Shown here: positions 17,125 to 26,429 of the stretch, piece after piece
How positions within the stretch are numbered: position 1 is the stretch's first letter
How the letters are laid out: the number at the start of each line of letters is the position of its first letter
Assembly: GCF_003259375.1 (NCBI RefSeq)
Contig: NZ_QLLN01000008.1
Location: 124,001-188,000, forward strand
Reading direction: 5' to 3'
DNA from: Arenibacter echinorum
Lineage (GTDB): Bacteria > Bacteroidota > Bacteroidia > Flavobacteriales > Flavobacteriaceae
DNA: 64,000 nt
The notes under the pieces: generated by a model
What the model was told of the DNA's origin: nothing
What the model saw: the letters and a program-made list of their open reading frames with translations, nothing else
Databases searched by the model: none
Program-made: the position numbers and the translations under genes

Positions 17125-17171
17125 AAAAATCCTTGTTGGCCTCTAAATTGGAGATCAACAAGGATTTTTTT
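17125..17171. terminator. Bidirectional intrinsic terminator
   Basis: A 13-bp stem (AAAATCCTTGTTG / CAACAAGGATTTT) with a 17-base loop and T-runs on both strands. It sits between the plus-strand isomerase operon and the convergent CBS gene. Confidence 0.8.
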
Positions 17172-17262
17172 ATTGCTTATTCCGTTATTATGATAAAGTG
17201 AGTATCCGAAAAGTAACAAGGATAAGAAAATTTACTCCGCCAATCAAATCCAAATGGGAAAT

Positions 17263-17724
17263 CTATTTCCAGTTTGTCGATTTAAGCTTTAAGGTAGCCT
17301 TTAATATATCTTTCTGGGAAATCTGTCCGACCAACTTTCCATTTTCCACTATTGGAAAACGTCTGCGCTTTTCGTTCAAAAACTTATTGGCAGCATCAAA
17401 AATATTCATATTGCCGTCAATGGTTTCCACATTTTTTATCATGTGTCCTTCCACCGTCAAATTGGAACTTGGCAGATTGTGGTATCTATTTTCACTTATG
17501 TGTTTAATACAATCTCCTTCAGAAATAATCCCGATCAATTCATTTTTGTCATTTACTACAGGGCCCCCTGAAATTTTATATTTTAAAAGGGCAACTATTA
17601 CCTCTTCTACAGATTGGTCCGGTCTGAAAGTAATCAGTTTTCTGGTCATATAGTCGCAAACCCTTAGTGGTGCTTCTTCACTGGGTTGTTGAACTCTAGG
17701 ACCCTGAAAACTTTTGATTCCCAT
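17263..17724 (-). CDS. CBS-domain pair protein
   Basis: A 153-residue cytoplasmic protein made of two CBS motifs, about 22-80 (VCDYMTRKLITFRPDQ and GGPVVNDKNELIGIISEGD) and 90-148 (VEGHMIKNVETIDGNM and RRFPIVENGKLVGQISQKD). Such stand-alone Bateman modules bind adenine nucleotides and regulate partners, but no effector domain is attached and no partner is evident. An N-terminal tail of about 20 residues is polar. Monocistronic, with a terminator on each side. Confidence 0.88.
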   Translation of the reverse strand: MGIKSFQGPRVQQPSEEAPLRVCDYMTRKLITFRPDQSVEEVIVALLKYKISGGPVVNDKNELIGIISEGDCIKHISENRYHNLPSSNLTVEGHMIKNVETIDGNMNIFDAANKFLNEKRRRFPIVENGKLVGQISQKDILKATLKLKSTNWK

Positions 17725-17779
17725 ATCGGCTTTCTTTTGATTCTCTTAAATATAAGAAATATAATCCTGTTAACCTAAA

Positions 17780-17820
17780 AAAAAATACCCCCCATCTTTT
17801 TAAACGGGAGGCATTTTTCA
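17780..17820 (-). terminator. Rho-independent terminator after pepD
   Basis: Reading leftward, an 11-bp stem (AAATGCCTCCC with GGGGGGTATTT, two G-U pairs) is followed by a T-run. It lies between the pepD stop at 17890 and the CBS gene start, so it ends the pepD transcript. Confidence 0.7.
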
Positions 17821-17889
17821 GAAAGCTATATAATTGTTTTACAGCCATGTACATCTTAAATCCTATATAGCATTCAGGCCATAGTGCTT

Positions 17890-19350
17890 CTATTTTTTTG
17901 GAATTTCCTCAAGTATCTCCAAAATAAATTTCCAAAATTTTTGCAATGAAGATATACTGGCTCGTTCATCGGGAGAATGGGCACCTTTTATAGTTGGTCC
18001 AAAACTTATCATATCTACCTCAGGATAATTCTTTCCCAAAATGCCACATTCCAAACCTGCATGACAGGCAACGACTCTTGGCTGATCATTAAAAAGCTCC
18101 TGATATTTCCTTTCCAAGAGTTTCAAGATTTCAGAATCGGGATTGGGATTCCAACCAGGATAATCTCCACTTAAAGTTACTTCATACCCCGCCTTTTCAA
18201 AATTATTTTGTAGGTTTTTGGCCAATTCCATTTTACCGGCCTCTACGGATGATCTGGTTAGACAGGCTATATTTATTTTACCATCCCCAACCTCTACTCT
18301 AGCAATATTATTGGATGTCTCCACCAGGTCCTTCATAGTTTTGCTCATGGCATAGACTCCATTAAGGGCGTTCTTAATAGCTTCCGTTAAAACCTGCTGG
18401 TCCTTGGGCTCCATTACCGTTTTTGGAAGATGCGCAGGTTCACAAACAATCTTAAGATTTGCCTCAGTGGCTGCAAATTCCTTCTTTATATTAATGGCCC
18501 AATCTTTAAACAAGGTATCTAATTCGTCGGAGTCCGATGCTTTTATTGCCACCAAAGCGGTACTTTCCCTTGGAATTGCATTTCGTAATCCTCCGCCGTC
18601 AATTTTAGAAACCCTTAAACCAATTTGCTTCTGCCCCAATATCAATAAAGAATTCATGATCTTATTGGCATTGCCCAGTCCTAAATGGATATCTACTCCA
18701 CTATGACCCCCAGAAAGTCCTTTAACCACTATTTTGTAGGCAGCGGAGCCCTCGCCCAAGGCCAACTCCCCATATATTCCTTTGGCAGTAATATCTATGC
18801 CTCCAGCGCAACCTATATCAATTTCGTCGTCATCTTCCGTATCCAGATTCAACAAAATATCACCTTTCAACAATCCTCCCTTTAATCCCTTGGCCCCGGT
18901 CATTCCAGTTTCTTCATCGATCGTAAACAGGGCTTCCAAAGGCGGATGGGAAATATCATTGCTCTCCAACAGCGCCATTATGGTGGCTACCCCCAGGCCA
19001 TTATCGGCCCCTAGGGTGGTACCTTTTGCCCTTACCCAATCTCCATCAACATACATCTCTATGCCCTGGGTATTAAAATCGAAATCCGTATCGGTATTTT
19101 TTTGATGTACCATATCCAAATGCGACTGCAGAATTACAGTCTTCCTATCTTCCATCCCCAGCGATGCAGGTTTCTTAATTATTACATTTCCCACATCATC
19201 CTTAGAGGTTTCAAGACCAAGGGCCTTTCCAAAGTCCATCATTAATGCTATTACCCTTTCCTCATGTTTGGATGGTCTGGGAACAGCATTTAAATCGGCA
19301 AATTTATTCCAGATATTTTTCGGCTCTAAATCTCTTATTTCCTTATTCAT
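17890..19350 (-). CDS. pepD: Aminoacyl-histidine dipeptidase (M20, PepD)
   Basis: A cytoplasmic Zn2+ dipeptidase that cleaves Xaa-His and other unblocked dipeptides. M20 ligands are visible: QSHLDM with His77 and Asp79, GADNGLGVA with the bridging Asp, DEETGMTG with the catalytic Glu, and CHAGLECG near the C-terminus. At 486 residues it matches E. coli PepD (485). An exact -7 box (TATTTTTG, 19369-19376) lies 19 bp upstream and supports the ATG at 19350. Confidence 0.93.
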   Translation of the reverse strand: MNKEIRDLEPKNIWNKFADLNAVPRPSKHEERVIALMMDFGKALGLETSKDDVGNVIIKKPASLGMEDRKTVILQSHLDMVHQKNTDTDFDFNTQGIEMYVDGDWVRAKGTTLGADNGLGVATIMALLESNDISHPPLEALFTIDEETGMTGAKGLKGGLLKGDILLNLDTEDDDEIDIGCAGGIDITAKGIYGELALGEGSAAYKIVVKGLSGGHSGVDIHLGLGNANKIMNSLLILGQKQIGLRVSKIDGGGLRNAIPRESTALVAIKASDSDELDTLFKDWAINIKKEFAATEANLKIVCEPAHLPKTVMEPKDQQVLTEAIKNALNGVYAMSKTMKDLVETSNNIARVEVGDGKINIACLTRSSVEAGKMELAKNLQNNFEKAGYEVTLSGDYPGWNPNPDSEILKLLERKYQELFNDQPRVVACHAGLECGILGKNYPEVDMISFGPTIKGAHSPDERASISSLQKFWKFILEILEEIPKK

Positions 19351-19368
19351 ATTTATAAATTATGAAAT

Positions 19369-19376
19369 CAAAAATA
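19369..19376 (-). promoter_or_regulatory. -7 promoter box TATTTTTG for pepD
   Basis: Exact TAnnTTTG match 19 bp before the pepD ATG. The divergent box for the next gene is 34 bp to the right. Confidence 0.5.
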
Positions 19377-19409
19377 CAGATAGAAAAACAACCATACTAG
19401 ATTATTGGC

Positions 19410-19417
19410 TATTTTTG
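19410..19417 (+). promoter_or_regulatory. -7 promoter box TATTTTTG for the DUF3810 gene
   Basis: Exact TAnnTTTG match ending 5 bp before the ATG at 19423; it lies inside the longer reading frame that starts with TTG at 19405, so that start cannot be used by this promoter. Confidence 0.6.
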
Positions 19418-19422
19418 ACTTG

Positions 19423-20490
19423 ATGAATACTAAAATTAAAAATCTTATCGCCCTTTTATTGGTTCCACAAATAATCTTGGTAAAATGGCTAGGGCAATAC
19501 CCTGAATTTATAGAAACCTATTACAGTAAAGGGATATACCCTTTTATATCCGGATTTTGGCGCTCCTTAATGGGATGGATTCCTTTTTCCATAGGTGATA
19601 TGCTGTACGCGCTTATAATTATCTTGGGAGTGCGATATATCATTGTGAACAGAATGGCCATTAAAAAAAACTTGTTGGGGTTTACAAGGGACATTGCTAT
19701 GGTCCTATCCGTAGCATATTTTACATTTCATCTTTTATGGGGACTAAATTATTATAGGCAACCTCTTTCACAAACCTTGGAACTTGGCGAAAAACACAGC
19801 CAGCAAGAACTGGAAAATTTTGTGAACCAACTGGTGCTGAAAACAAATGAAATTCAATTTAGAATAACGTCTGATACCAGTAAAATGGTACAAGTCCCCT
19901 ATACCAAAAAAGAAATTATGGAGCGTACCTTGGAGGGTTACCAATCTTTGAAAAGTAAAATCCCCCTTTTTGCCTACCATCACCCCAGTTTAAAAAAATC
20001 CATTTTCAGCATCCCTTTGAGCTATATGGGTTATGGGGGCTATTTAAATCCGTTCACCAATGAAGCCCAAGCTAATAGCGCGCTGCCGAATTTTAGGTTT
20101 CCCGTAATATGTGGCCATGAGATAGGACATCAATTAGGATTTTCTGCTGAAAATGAAACCAATTTTATTGGTTATTTGGCAACTGTTAGCAATGAGGATA
20201 TCTATTTTAAATATTCGGCATATGCCTATGCCCTAAGTTATTGTCTAAATGAACTTGCCAGTTGGGACAAGGAGGAGTTTAAAAACCAATACAACAAACT
20301 GAATCCCGGGGTAAAAAAGAATTATAAAGAAGTGGCCGAATTCTGGGAGGCACATGAAAACCCTATGGAACCCATTTTTAAATCTATATTCAATACTTTT
20401 TTAAAGGCCAACAATCAAAAGGAAGGAATAAAAAGCTACAATGCCGTGGTGACCCTTTTGATAAATTATTATCAGCAAAATCCCTTATAA
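19423..20490 (+). CDS. DUF3810 membrane protein with HExxH motif
   Basis: A 355-residue protein with three N-terminal membrane helices (about 7-22, 55-75 and 90-108) and a large C-terminal domain. That domain holds HEIGH at 232-236 and a following ENETNFIGYL, the layout of a zincin active site (HExxH with a downstream Glu). I recognise it as DUF3810; members have no assigned function, but the motif suggests a membrane-anchored metalloprotease. The ATG at 19423 is preferred over TTG at 19405 because of the -7 box between them. No partner gene; followed by a convergent lipoprotein gene. Confidence 0.75.
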   Translation: MNTKIKNLIALLLVPQIILVKWLGQYPEFIETYYSKGIYPFISGFWRSLMGWIPFSIGDMLYALIIILGVRYIIVNRMAIKKNLLGFTRDIAMVLSVAYFTFHLLWGLNYYRQPLSQTLELGEKHSQQELENFVNQLVLKTNEIQFRITSDTSKMVQVPYTKKEIMERTLEGYQSLKSKIPLFAYHHPSLKKSIFSIPLSYMGYGGYLNPFTNEAQANSALPNFRFPVICGHEIGHQLGFSAENETNFIGYLATVSNEDIYFKYSAYAYALSYCLNELASWDKEEFKNQYNKLNPGVKKNYKEVAEFWEAHENPMEPIFKSIFNTFLKANNQKEGIKSYNAVVTLLINYYQQNPL

Positions 20491-20518
20491 AAAACATGGC
20501 ACTAAAAAAGCCATGTTA
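20488..20518 (-). terminator. Intrinsic terminator for the lipoprotein gene
   Basis: Reading leftward, AACATGGC, a 9-base loop and GCCATGTT are followed by TTTTTT. It lies about 170 bp after the stop at 20686, at the very end of the convergent DUF3810 gene; on the plus strand the same hairpin lacks a T-run. Confidence 0.65.
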
Positions 20519-20685
20519 AATTGCAATAACATTAATTACCGATACTCATTAAATTATTGAACAAAATACGATAAGCAGCAAACTAAACTCTTTAAGGAAC
20601 ATCAAACACCAATATTCCCAATCCTTTGAACCAGTATTTTCGATGATCAGTAACAGTAAGTTCATTTTTGGTAACACCCTGTTTT

Positions 20686-21489
20686 TTACTCTTGTACTTT
20701 CCCTTCTACAAATACTCCATTTTCAGGCTTCGCAAAGAAACTTATCGGTTTAGCCTGTCCGCTAAACGCTATCGCTTCAAAAACAACCGGTTTTCTCGGC
20801 TCTTTAATCGTGCGCCCCTCGGAACTGTACCAAGTCAATTCTTTGGGAACTTTTAGGCCATTTACGTCCGTCCAATCGTGATAACCTATCCAACTTACTT
20901 TATCGGAACGTTCACCACTTCTATAACTCACTGTATATCCAAGCCAAGCCATTTTAAAGGTCTGGGGGTCATAATGTAAGAAATACTCATCCTTATAAGA
21001 GGTGCCTATTCCCGAATTGAATCGAACTGCAATACCGGGATAATTAACCCCTTCATATACCAAATCCTCCGTTTCATCATAAACAATACCCTTATCCCCC
21101 AAAACAAAAGGCATATTAAAAAAATAAGACCTAAGGTTGTGATAAAACACTGGATCGCCCTTAAACGCATTTTCTTCGTTAAGCAGCCATACCTTATCAC
21201 CGTCAAAACCAAGGGAATAAGCTGGTCCGTCCACCCTATCCATTCTGGTTTGTAAATCAATGGTATGAAGCTCTTCCCCTTGCTTAAAAACCAAACTCTT
21301 CTTGTTTTTCCAATTCGCCAACCCGCCATGAGCCTCAAAAACCTTAATTAACTGCTCTGGATATCGTTCCAGATCAACCCTTGATTCTGTCCTAGGTTCG
21401 GCCATTTCCACTTCGGCTTCCTTTGTTTTGTTTTCCATTTTACAGGATAGCGTACTAACCAGTAGCACCACTACAATTACATATTTCAT
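20686..21489 (-). CDS. Lipoprotein, possibly DUF6503 family
   Basis: A 267-residue lipoprotein (lipobox LSC with Cys16) and then a Glu/Lys-rich linker (about 18-40). The folded part, rich in aromatic residues and beta strands (FEAHGGLANWKNKKSL, HDWTDVNGLKVPKELTWY), resembles outer-membrane lipoprotein carrier-like proteins of the LolA/LolB fold. I tentatively match it to DUF6503. No enzyme motif is seen. Monocistronic, divergent from trmH. Confidence 0.55.
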   Translation of the reverse strand: MKYVIVVVLLVSTLSCKMENKTKEAEVEMAEPRTESRVDLERYPEQLIKVFEAHGGLANWKNKKSLVFKQGEELHTIDLQTRMDRVDGPAYSLGFDGDKVWLLNEENAFKGDPVFYHNLRSYFFNMPFVLGDKGIVYDETEDLVYEGVNYPGIAVRFNSGIGTSYKDEYFLHYDPQTFKMAWLGYTVSYRSGERSDKVSWIGYHDWTDVNGLKVPKELTWYSSEGRTIKEPRKPVVFEAIAFSGQAKPISFFAKPENGVFVEGKVQE

Positions 21490-21548
21490 CTTACTTATTT
21501 TAGTTGCCCCATTGGTCGTATTACTATAATTAAGTTAACATAATATAT

Positions 21549-21556
21549 TATTTTTG
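21549..21556 (+). promoter_or_regulatory. -7 promoter box TATTTTTG for the TrmH-family gene
   Basis: Exact TAnnTTTG match ending 5 bp before the ATG at 21562; near-leaderless arrangement. Confidence 0.6.
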
Positions 21557-21561
21557 CACCA

Positions 21562-22371
21562 ATGAGCTATATAAAAGAGATTAGCAGTATCCATAACCCC
21601 TTAGTAAGGAGCACAATATCTTTAAAGGAAAAATCCCGTGAACGAAAAAAAAATGGGCTTTTTGTTATTGAAGGCATCAAAGAGTTACAGCTCGCAATTA
21701 AGGGACAATATACTTTAAAGACTATTCTTTTCTATCCCGAGCTCGTTACCGGCGAGGCTATTATGGAATTAGTACATGGAATTTCACCTACCCCAGAAAT
21801 AATTGCCATATCAAAGGATATATTTCAAAAATTGGCGCATAGGGAAACCACTGAGGGCATATTGGCCGTAGCAGTGGCCCGGGAGCATTCTCTGGAGTCT
21901 TTAAAATTTAAGAACGACAGTCCACTTATTTTAGTGGCGGAAGCCCCTGAAAAACCAGGCAATATTGGCGCCCTCCTTCGTACCGCCGATGCTGCCGGCC
22001 TGGATGCCGTAATTATAGCCAATCCGAAAAGCGACCTATACAACCCAAATATAATCCGCTCGAGTGTTGGATGTGTTTTCACTACCAATATAGCTATGGG
22101 ATCCACACCCGAAATTATCCAGTTCTTAATTAGTCGCAATATCAACATCAACTGTGCAGCACTAAGTGCCTCCAAGCCATATACAGAAATAGATTTTACC
22201 AAAGGCACGGCAATTGTGGTGGGAACAGAGGCTACCGGGCTATCCGAACAATGGCTGAACAAGGCAACCCAAAATATTATAATTCCCATGCATGGAGAAA
22301 TAGACTCCATGAACGTCTCCGTATCCGCAGCAATACTTATCTTTGAGGCAAGGAGGCAAAGGGGATTATAA
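21562..22371 (+). CDS. TrmH/SpoU family RNA 2'-O-methyltransferase
   Basis: Methylates ribose 2'-OH of tRNA or rRNA using SAM through a trefoil-knot SPOUT fold. The three motifs are clear in the second half of the 269-residue protein: EKPGNIGALLRTADAAG (motif 1), VVGTEATGLSE (motif 2) and PMHGEIDSMNVSVSAAI (motif 3). The N-terminal 100 residues form the substrate-binding domain. The RNA target cannot be decided from sequence; RlmB-like and TsnR-like enzymes are both possible. Confidence 0.9.
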   Translation: MSYIKEISSIHNPLVRSTISLKEKSRERKKNGLFVIEGIKELQLAIKGQYTLKTILFYPELVTGEAIMELVHGISPTPEIIAISKDIFQKLAHRETTEGILAVAVAREHSLESLKFKNDSPLILVAEAPEKPGNIGALLRTADAAGLDAVIIANPKSDLYNPNIIRSSVGCVFTTNIAMGSTPEIIQFLISRNININCAALSASKPYTEIDFTKGTAIVVGTEATGLSEQWLNKATQNIIIPMHGEIDSMNVSVSAAILIFEARRQRGL

Positions 22372-22434
22372 AGAAAAAACAGGCATCCACAAAACTGCAA
22401 CATAAAACAATATTGAAATCCATTAATTTTTTAA

Positions 22435-23667
22435 ATGAACAGTAACATCCTATTTTATATCATCATAGCCATTTTGTTGATTCAGTTTTTAATTGAAACT
22501 GTGCTGGAATATTTAAATGCCAAACGCTATACGGATGTTGTCCCAAGTGAACTCAACGACGTTTTCGACCAAGAGGAATACAGAAAATCACAGGAGTATA
22601 AGAAAACCAACTATCGTTTTGGGATGGCAAGCTCTGTCTTCTCCTTAAGCCTAACCTTAATTTTTCTGATTTTTGGGGGATTTGAATGGATAGATACCAT
22701 TGCCAGGAGCTTTAGCGATAACCCTATTCTGATTGCACTTATTTTTTTCGGAATAATTATGATAGGCAATGATATTGTTACAACCCCCTTTTCTTACTAC
22801 CACACCTTTGTAATTGAGGAAAAATTTGGCTTTAACAAGAGTAGCAAAAAATTATTCTGGACAGATAAAATTAAAGGTTGGATTATGATGATGATCATCG
22901 GGGGAGGAATACTGTCATTGATCATTTGGTTTTTTCAATGGGCGGGCACCAACTTTTGGATTTATGCCTGGGCTCTCATAGCCGTTTTTTCACTTTTCAT
23001 GAACCTGTTTTACAGTAAACTGATCGTGCCCCTTTTCAACAAACAAACTCCCTTGGCAGAAGGTAGTTTAAAAAGCAAAATAGAAGCTTACGCCAAAAAC
23101 GTGGGATTTGAATTAAAGAATATATTTGTGATAGATGGATCAAAAAGATCTACCAAGGCCAATGCCTATTTTTCTGGATTTGGCAAAGAAAAGAGAATAA
23201 CCCTATATGATACCTTGATCAACGACCTGGAAGAAGACGAAATTGTAGCAGTGCTTGCACATGAAGTGGGACATTACAAAAGAAAACACATCATCTTCAA
23301 TTTATCCGCCTCTATTTTACTTACCGGTCTCACCCTATTCATCCTTTCAATTTTTATAAATAATCCGGAGGTATCTTTGGCTATTGGCGTTTCGCAACCT
23401 AGTTTTCATGCAGCGCTTATAGGTTTTGGAATCCTATACAGTCCTATTTCGGAAATAACAGGATTGATCATGAACGCCATGTCCAGGAAATTTGAATATC
23501 AGGCAGATGACTTTGCTAAAAAAACTTTTGCCCCCAAACCTCTGATTACGTCCTTGAAAAAATTATCCAAGAACAGCCTAAGTAATCTTACACCTCATCC
23601 TGCTTATGTTTTTATGCACTATTCACACCCAACCTTGATGTCCAGAATTCAAAACTTAAAGGCATAA
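22435..23667 (+). CDS. M48 metalloprotease, CAAX prenyl protease 1 (Ste24)-like
   Basis: An integral membrane zinc protease of 410 residues. The catalytic HEVGH is at 276-280, with the third ligand in the later EYQADDFA (about 355). An N-terminal CAAX_prot-type region with several helices (about 5-22, 65-85, 98-120, 150-170 and 178-195) and two C-terminal helices match Ste24 topology. Bacteria lack prenylated CAAX proteins, so the role is probably membrane protein quality control. Upstream of relA/spoT with a 41-bp gap. Confidence 0.92.
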   Translation: MNSNILFYIIIAILLIQFLIETVLEYLNAKRYTDVVPSELNDVFDQEEYRKSQEYKKTNYRFGMASSVFSLSLTLIFLIFGGFEWIDTIARSFSDNPILIALIFFGIIMIGNDIVTTPFSYYHTFVIEEKFGFNKSSKKLFWTDKIKGWIMMMIIGGGILSLIIWFFQWAGTNFWIYAWALIAVFSLFMNLFYSKLIVPLFNKQTPLAEGSLKSKIEAYAKNVGFELKNIFVIDGSKRSTKANAYFSGFGKEKRITLYDTLINDLEEDEIVAVLAHEVGHYKRKHIIFNLSASILLTGLTLFILSIFINNPEVSLAIGVSQPSFHAALIGFGILYSPISEITGLIMNAMSRKFEYQADDFAKKTFAPKPLITSLKKLSKNSLSNLTPHPAYVFMHYSHPTLMSRIQNLKA

Positions 23668-23708
23668 TTTTTGTTGTCTACTATCATAGTTTGTGCTATT
23701 TTTAATTT

Positions 23709-25916
23709 ATGATGACCGAAGCTGCAATAGAGAAAGAAAACAAGGAAATAGCGAAACAATATAAGGAACTGCTCCGCATAAGCTATCAAAGTCTTACCGA
23801 TGAGGATAAGAAATTGATACGCTCTGCTTTTGATATTGCTGTGGATGCCCACAAGAATCAAAGAAGGAAATCGGGGGAAGCATACGTTTTCCACCCAATA
23901 GCAGTAGCAAAAATTGTGGCTTCCGAAATGGGTCTGGATGCAGTTTCCATAGCATCTGCCCTACTCCATGATGTTGTTGAGGACACCGAATACACCCTGG
24001 CGGACATAGAACGTTTGTTTGGCGAGACCGTTGCACGAATCGTGGACGGACTCACTAAGATTGCCCACCTGAAAAAGGATATGAACATTTCCCAACAGGC
24101 GGAGAATTTTAGAAAAATGCTCCTTACACTTAATGACGATGTAAGGGTAATTATTATAAAGATAGCGGACAGATATCACAATATGCTCACTATGGATTCC
24201 ATGCCAGAGCATAAACAAGTGAAGATAGCATCTGAAACTCTCTACATATACGCACCTTTAGCGCATAGAATAGGGCTTTACAATATTAAAACGGAACTGG
24301 AAGACCTTAGTCTGAAATACACGGAACCAGATGTTTACGAAGATATCCTAGGTAAGATTGAAGAGTCCAAAGAAGAACAACAGGCTTATATAGATGCTTT
24401 TTCCGGGGTGATAAGCGACTCCTTGGATAAAGAAAACCTTGATTACTACATTAAGGGCCGGATGAAATCCATATTCTCCATTCGCCGAAAAATGAAGGTT
24501 CAGAATGTATCCTTCGATGAGATATATGACAAATTTGCGATTCGGATCATATACAAATCGGACCGGCATAACGAAAAGTTTTTGGCTTGGAAAATATATT
24601 CCATTGTTACCGATCACTTTACCCCTAACCCTGTTCGCTTAAGGGATTGGATTTCTTCTCCCAAATCTACAGGTTATGAAGCCTTGCACATCACCGTAAT
24701 GGGTCCAAAAGGTAAATGGGTAGAAGTTCAGATCCGCAGTGAAAGAATGCACGAAATTGCCGAGAAAGGTTATGCCGCGCATTTTAAGTACAAGCACGGT
24801 AATCAAAAAGAACAGGGAATTGAGGAATGGCTTAACAAACTGCAGGAAGCCTTGGAAAATGCAAACACCAATGCGGTCGATTTTGTAGAGGAATTTAAAC
24901 TTAACCTTTATTCCAAAGAGATTTTTGTGTTTACTCCCAAGGGAGAATTAAAATCCCTTCCCAAAGGAGCCACCCCATTGGATTTTGCATTCAATATACA
25001 TACCGAAGTAGGCATGCATACCCGTGGAGCCAAAGTAAATGGTAAACTGGTACCCCTGAATACTACCTTGCAAAGTGGGGACCAAGTGGACATTCTCACC
25101 TCGGACACGGCCAAACCCAGCCAAAGTTGGTTGGACTACGCCACAACGGCAAGGGCCAGGGCCAAAATAAAATCATCTTTAAGGGAAGAAAAGAAATCTA
25201 CGGCCATGGATGGCAAGGAGGTCCTTAGGCGTAAATTAAAATCCCAAAAAATTACCCTTAACGAGGATACCATAAACAAATTGGTTGTCTTTTTCAAGCT
25301 CAAGACCAGTCTGGACTTATTTTATAGAGTAGGCATAGGGGCTATTGACAATCAGATGCTAAAAGATTTTGCGGCCTCCTATAGCAATGCATTTATAACC
25401 TTCTTTAAAAATAAGATAAAGAGAACCCCCGTTCCTGAGGATATTCACAGGGAAGAAATAACCACAAAATATGACACCCTTGTTTTTGGTAAGGAAGAGG
25501 ACAAATTGGAGTATAAATTGTCCCAGTGTTGCAATCCAATTCCTGGCGACGAGGTATTTGGATTTGTGAGCGTGAACGACGGAATCAAGGTGCATAAGAA
25601 AAACTGCCCCAATGCCATTTCCCTGCAGTCCAACTACGCTTATAGAATCATATCGGCCAAATGGATCGATTCTTCCCAAGAAGAATTTACTGTGGAAATA
25701 ATGCTTACCGGGATAGATAATATAGGTTTGATCAGTGAAATTACCGAGGTAATATCTGGCAATTTACATGTGAATATGAGAAATATTAATTTCAGCACGG
25801 ATGGTGGAACATTCTCGGGTAGAATCACACTTGTTGTAAAAAACAATGCTATCCTTAAAAAAGTTATAGATAATCTAAAGCGCATTAACGGCATCGATAA
25901 AGTATCCAGAATTTAA
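23709..25916 (+). CDS. rsh: Bifunctional (p)ppGpp synthetase/hydrolase (RelA/SpoT homologue)
   Basis: Makes and degrades the stringent-response alarmone. Domains in order: HD hydrolase (about 40-200; His62, HD at 87-88 and the catalytic ED pair at 91-92), synthetase (about 240-350; SPKSTGYEALHITV), TGS (about 390-450), a Cys-containing segment with SQCCNPIPGD and VHKKNCPN, and a C-terminal ACT domain (about 660-735). The intact HD motifs mean it can hydrolyse as well as make (p)ppGpp. Two tandem ATG codons could start it (23709 or 23712). Upstream of a Fur-family gene. Confidence 0.95.
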   Translation: MMTEAAIEKENKEIAKQYKELLRISYQSLTDEDKKLIRSAFDIAVDAHKNQRRKSGEAYVFHPIAVAKIVASEMGLDAVSIASALLHDVVEDTEYTLADIERLFGETVARIVDGLTKIAHLKKDMNISQQAENFRKMLLTLNDDVRVIIIKIADRYHNMLTMDSMPEHKQVKIASETLYIYAPLAHRIGLYNIKTELEDLSLKYTEPDVYEDILGKIEESKEEQQAYIDAFSGVISDSLDKENLDYYIKGRMKSIFSIRRKMKVQNVSFDEIYDKFAIRIIYKSDRHNEKFLAWKIYSIVTDHFTPNPVRLRDWISSPKSTGYEALHITVMGPKGKWVEVQIRSERMHEIAEKGYAAHFKYKHGNQKEQGIEEWLNKLQEALENANTNAVDFVEEFKLNLYSKEIFVFTPKGELKSLPKGATPLDFAFNIHTEVGMHTRGAKVNGKLVPLNTTLQSGDQVDILTSDTAKPSQSWLDYATTARARAKIKSSLREEKKSTAMDGKEVLRRKLKSQKITLNEDTINKLVVFFKLKTSLDLFYRVGIGAIDNQMLKDFAASYSNAFITFFKNKIKRTPVPEDIHREEITTKYDTLVFGKEEDKLEYKLSQCCNPIPGDEVFGFVSVNDGIKVHKKNCPNAISLQSNYAYRIISAKWIDSSQEEFTVEIMLTGIDNIGLISEITEVISGNLHVNMRNINFSTDGGTFSGRITLVVKNNAILKKVIDNLKRINGIDKVSRI

Positions 25917-25926
25917 ATTTTAACTG

Positions 25927-25934
25927 TACATTTG
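25927..25934 (+). promoter_or_regulatory. -7 promoter box TACATTTG for the Fur-family gene
   Basis: Exact TAnnTTTG match 23 bp before the ATG at 25958. It suggests the regulator has its own promoter besides any read-through from rsh. Confidence 0.5.
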
Positions 25935-25957
25935 TACCCTAACGCTGGGTAAATGCT

Positions 25958-26413
25958 ATGGGCGAAAATAAGAATCAAGAAATAGTTAAAAATGTCTTCA
26001 CCACTTTTCTGGAGGAAAATGGTCACAGAAAAACACCTGAGCGCTACGCAATCTTACAGGAAATCTACGACAGCGAAGAACATTTTGATATAGAATCGCT
26101 CTATATCACTATGAAAAACAAAAATTATCGCGTTAGCAGGGCTACACTATATAACACAATTGAGCTTCTCTTGGAATGCAAATTGGTAAGAAAGCACCAA
26201 TTTGGAAAAAACCAGGCCCAATACGAAAAATCTTATTTTGACAGACAGCACGATCATGTTATCCTTACAGATACCGGTGAGGTTATGGAATTTTGCGATC
26301 CGCGTATTCAAAGTATAAAAAAGACCATTGAGGAAGTTTTCAATATTAAGATCAATACTCACTCGCTCTATTTTTACGGAACACGAAATAAAGAAGAGAA
26401 CACGAATAATTAA
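25958..26413 (+). CDS. Fur-family transcriptional regulator
   Basis: A 151-residue DNA-binding repressor of the Fur/PerR/Zur family. The winged helix spans about 10-85 ([26 protein letters not shown] and [14 protein letters not shown]). The dimerisation domain holds the metal-site segment [19 protein letters not shown]. The structural CxxC zinc pairs of E. coli Fur are absent (only two Cys in all), which does not by itself say which metal is sensed. It is 16 bp ahead of purA and likely co-transcribed. Confidence 0.9.
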   Translation: MGENKNQEIVKNVFTTFLEENGHRKTPERYAILQEIYDSEEHFDIESLYITMKNKNYRVSRATLYNTIELLLECKLVRKHQFGKNQAQYEKSYFDRQHDHVILTDTGEVMEFCDPRIQSIKKTIEEVFNIKINTHSLYFYGTRNKEENTNN

Positions 26414-26429
26414 TCCAATTACATAAATA

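Noticed and set aside
17198-17653. 151-codon plus-strand frame opposite the CBS gene
   Set aside because: The CBS protein on the other strand has clear domain motifs; this frame has none and no promoter.
21825-22403. 192-codon frame antisense to the TrmH-family gene
   Set aside because: The sense strand has all three SPOUT motifs; antisense frame is a shadow.
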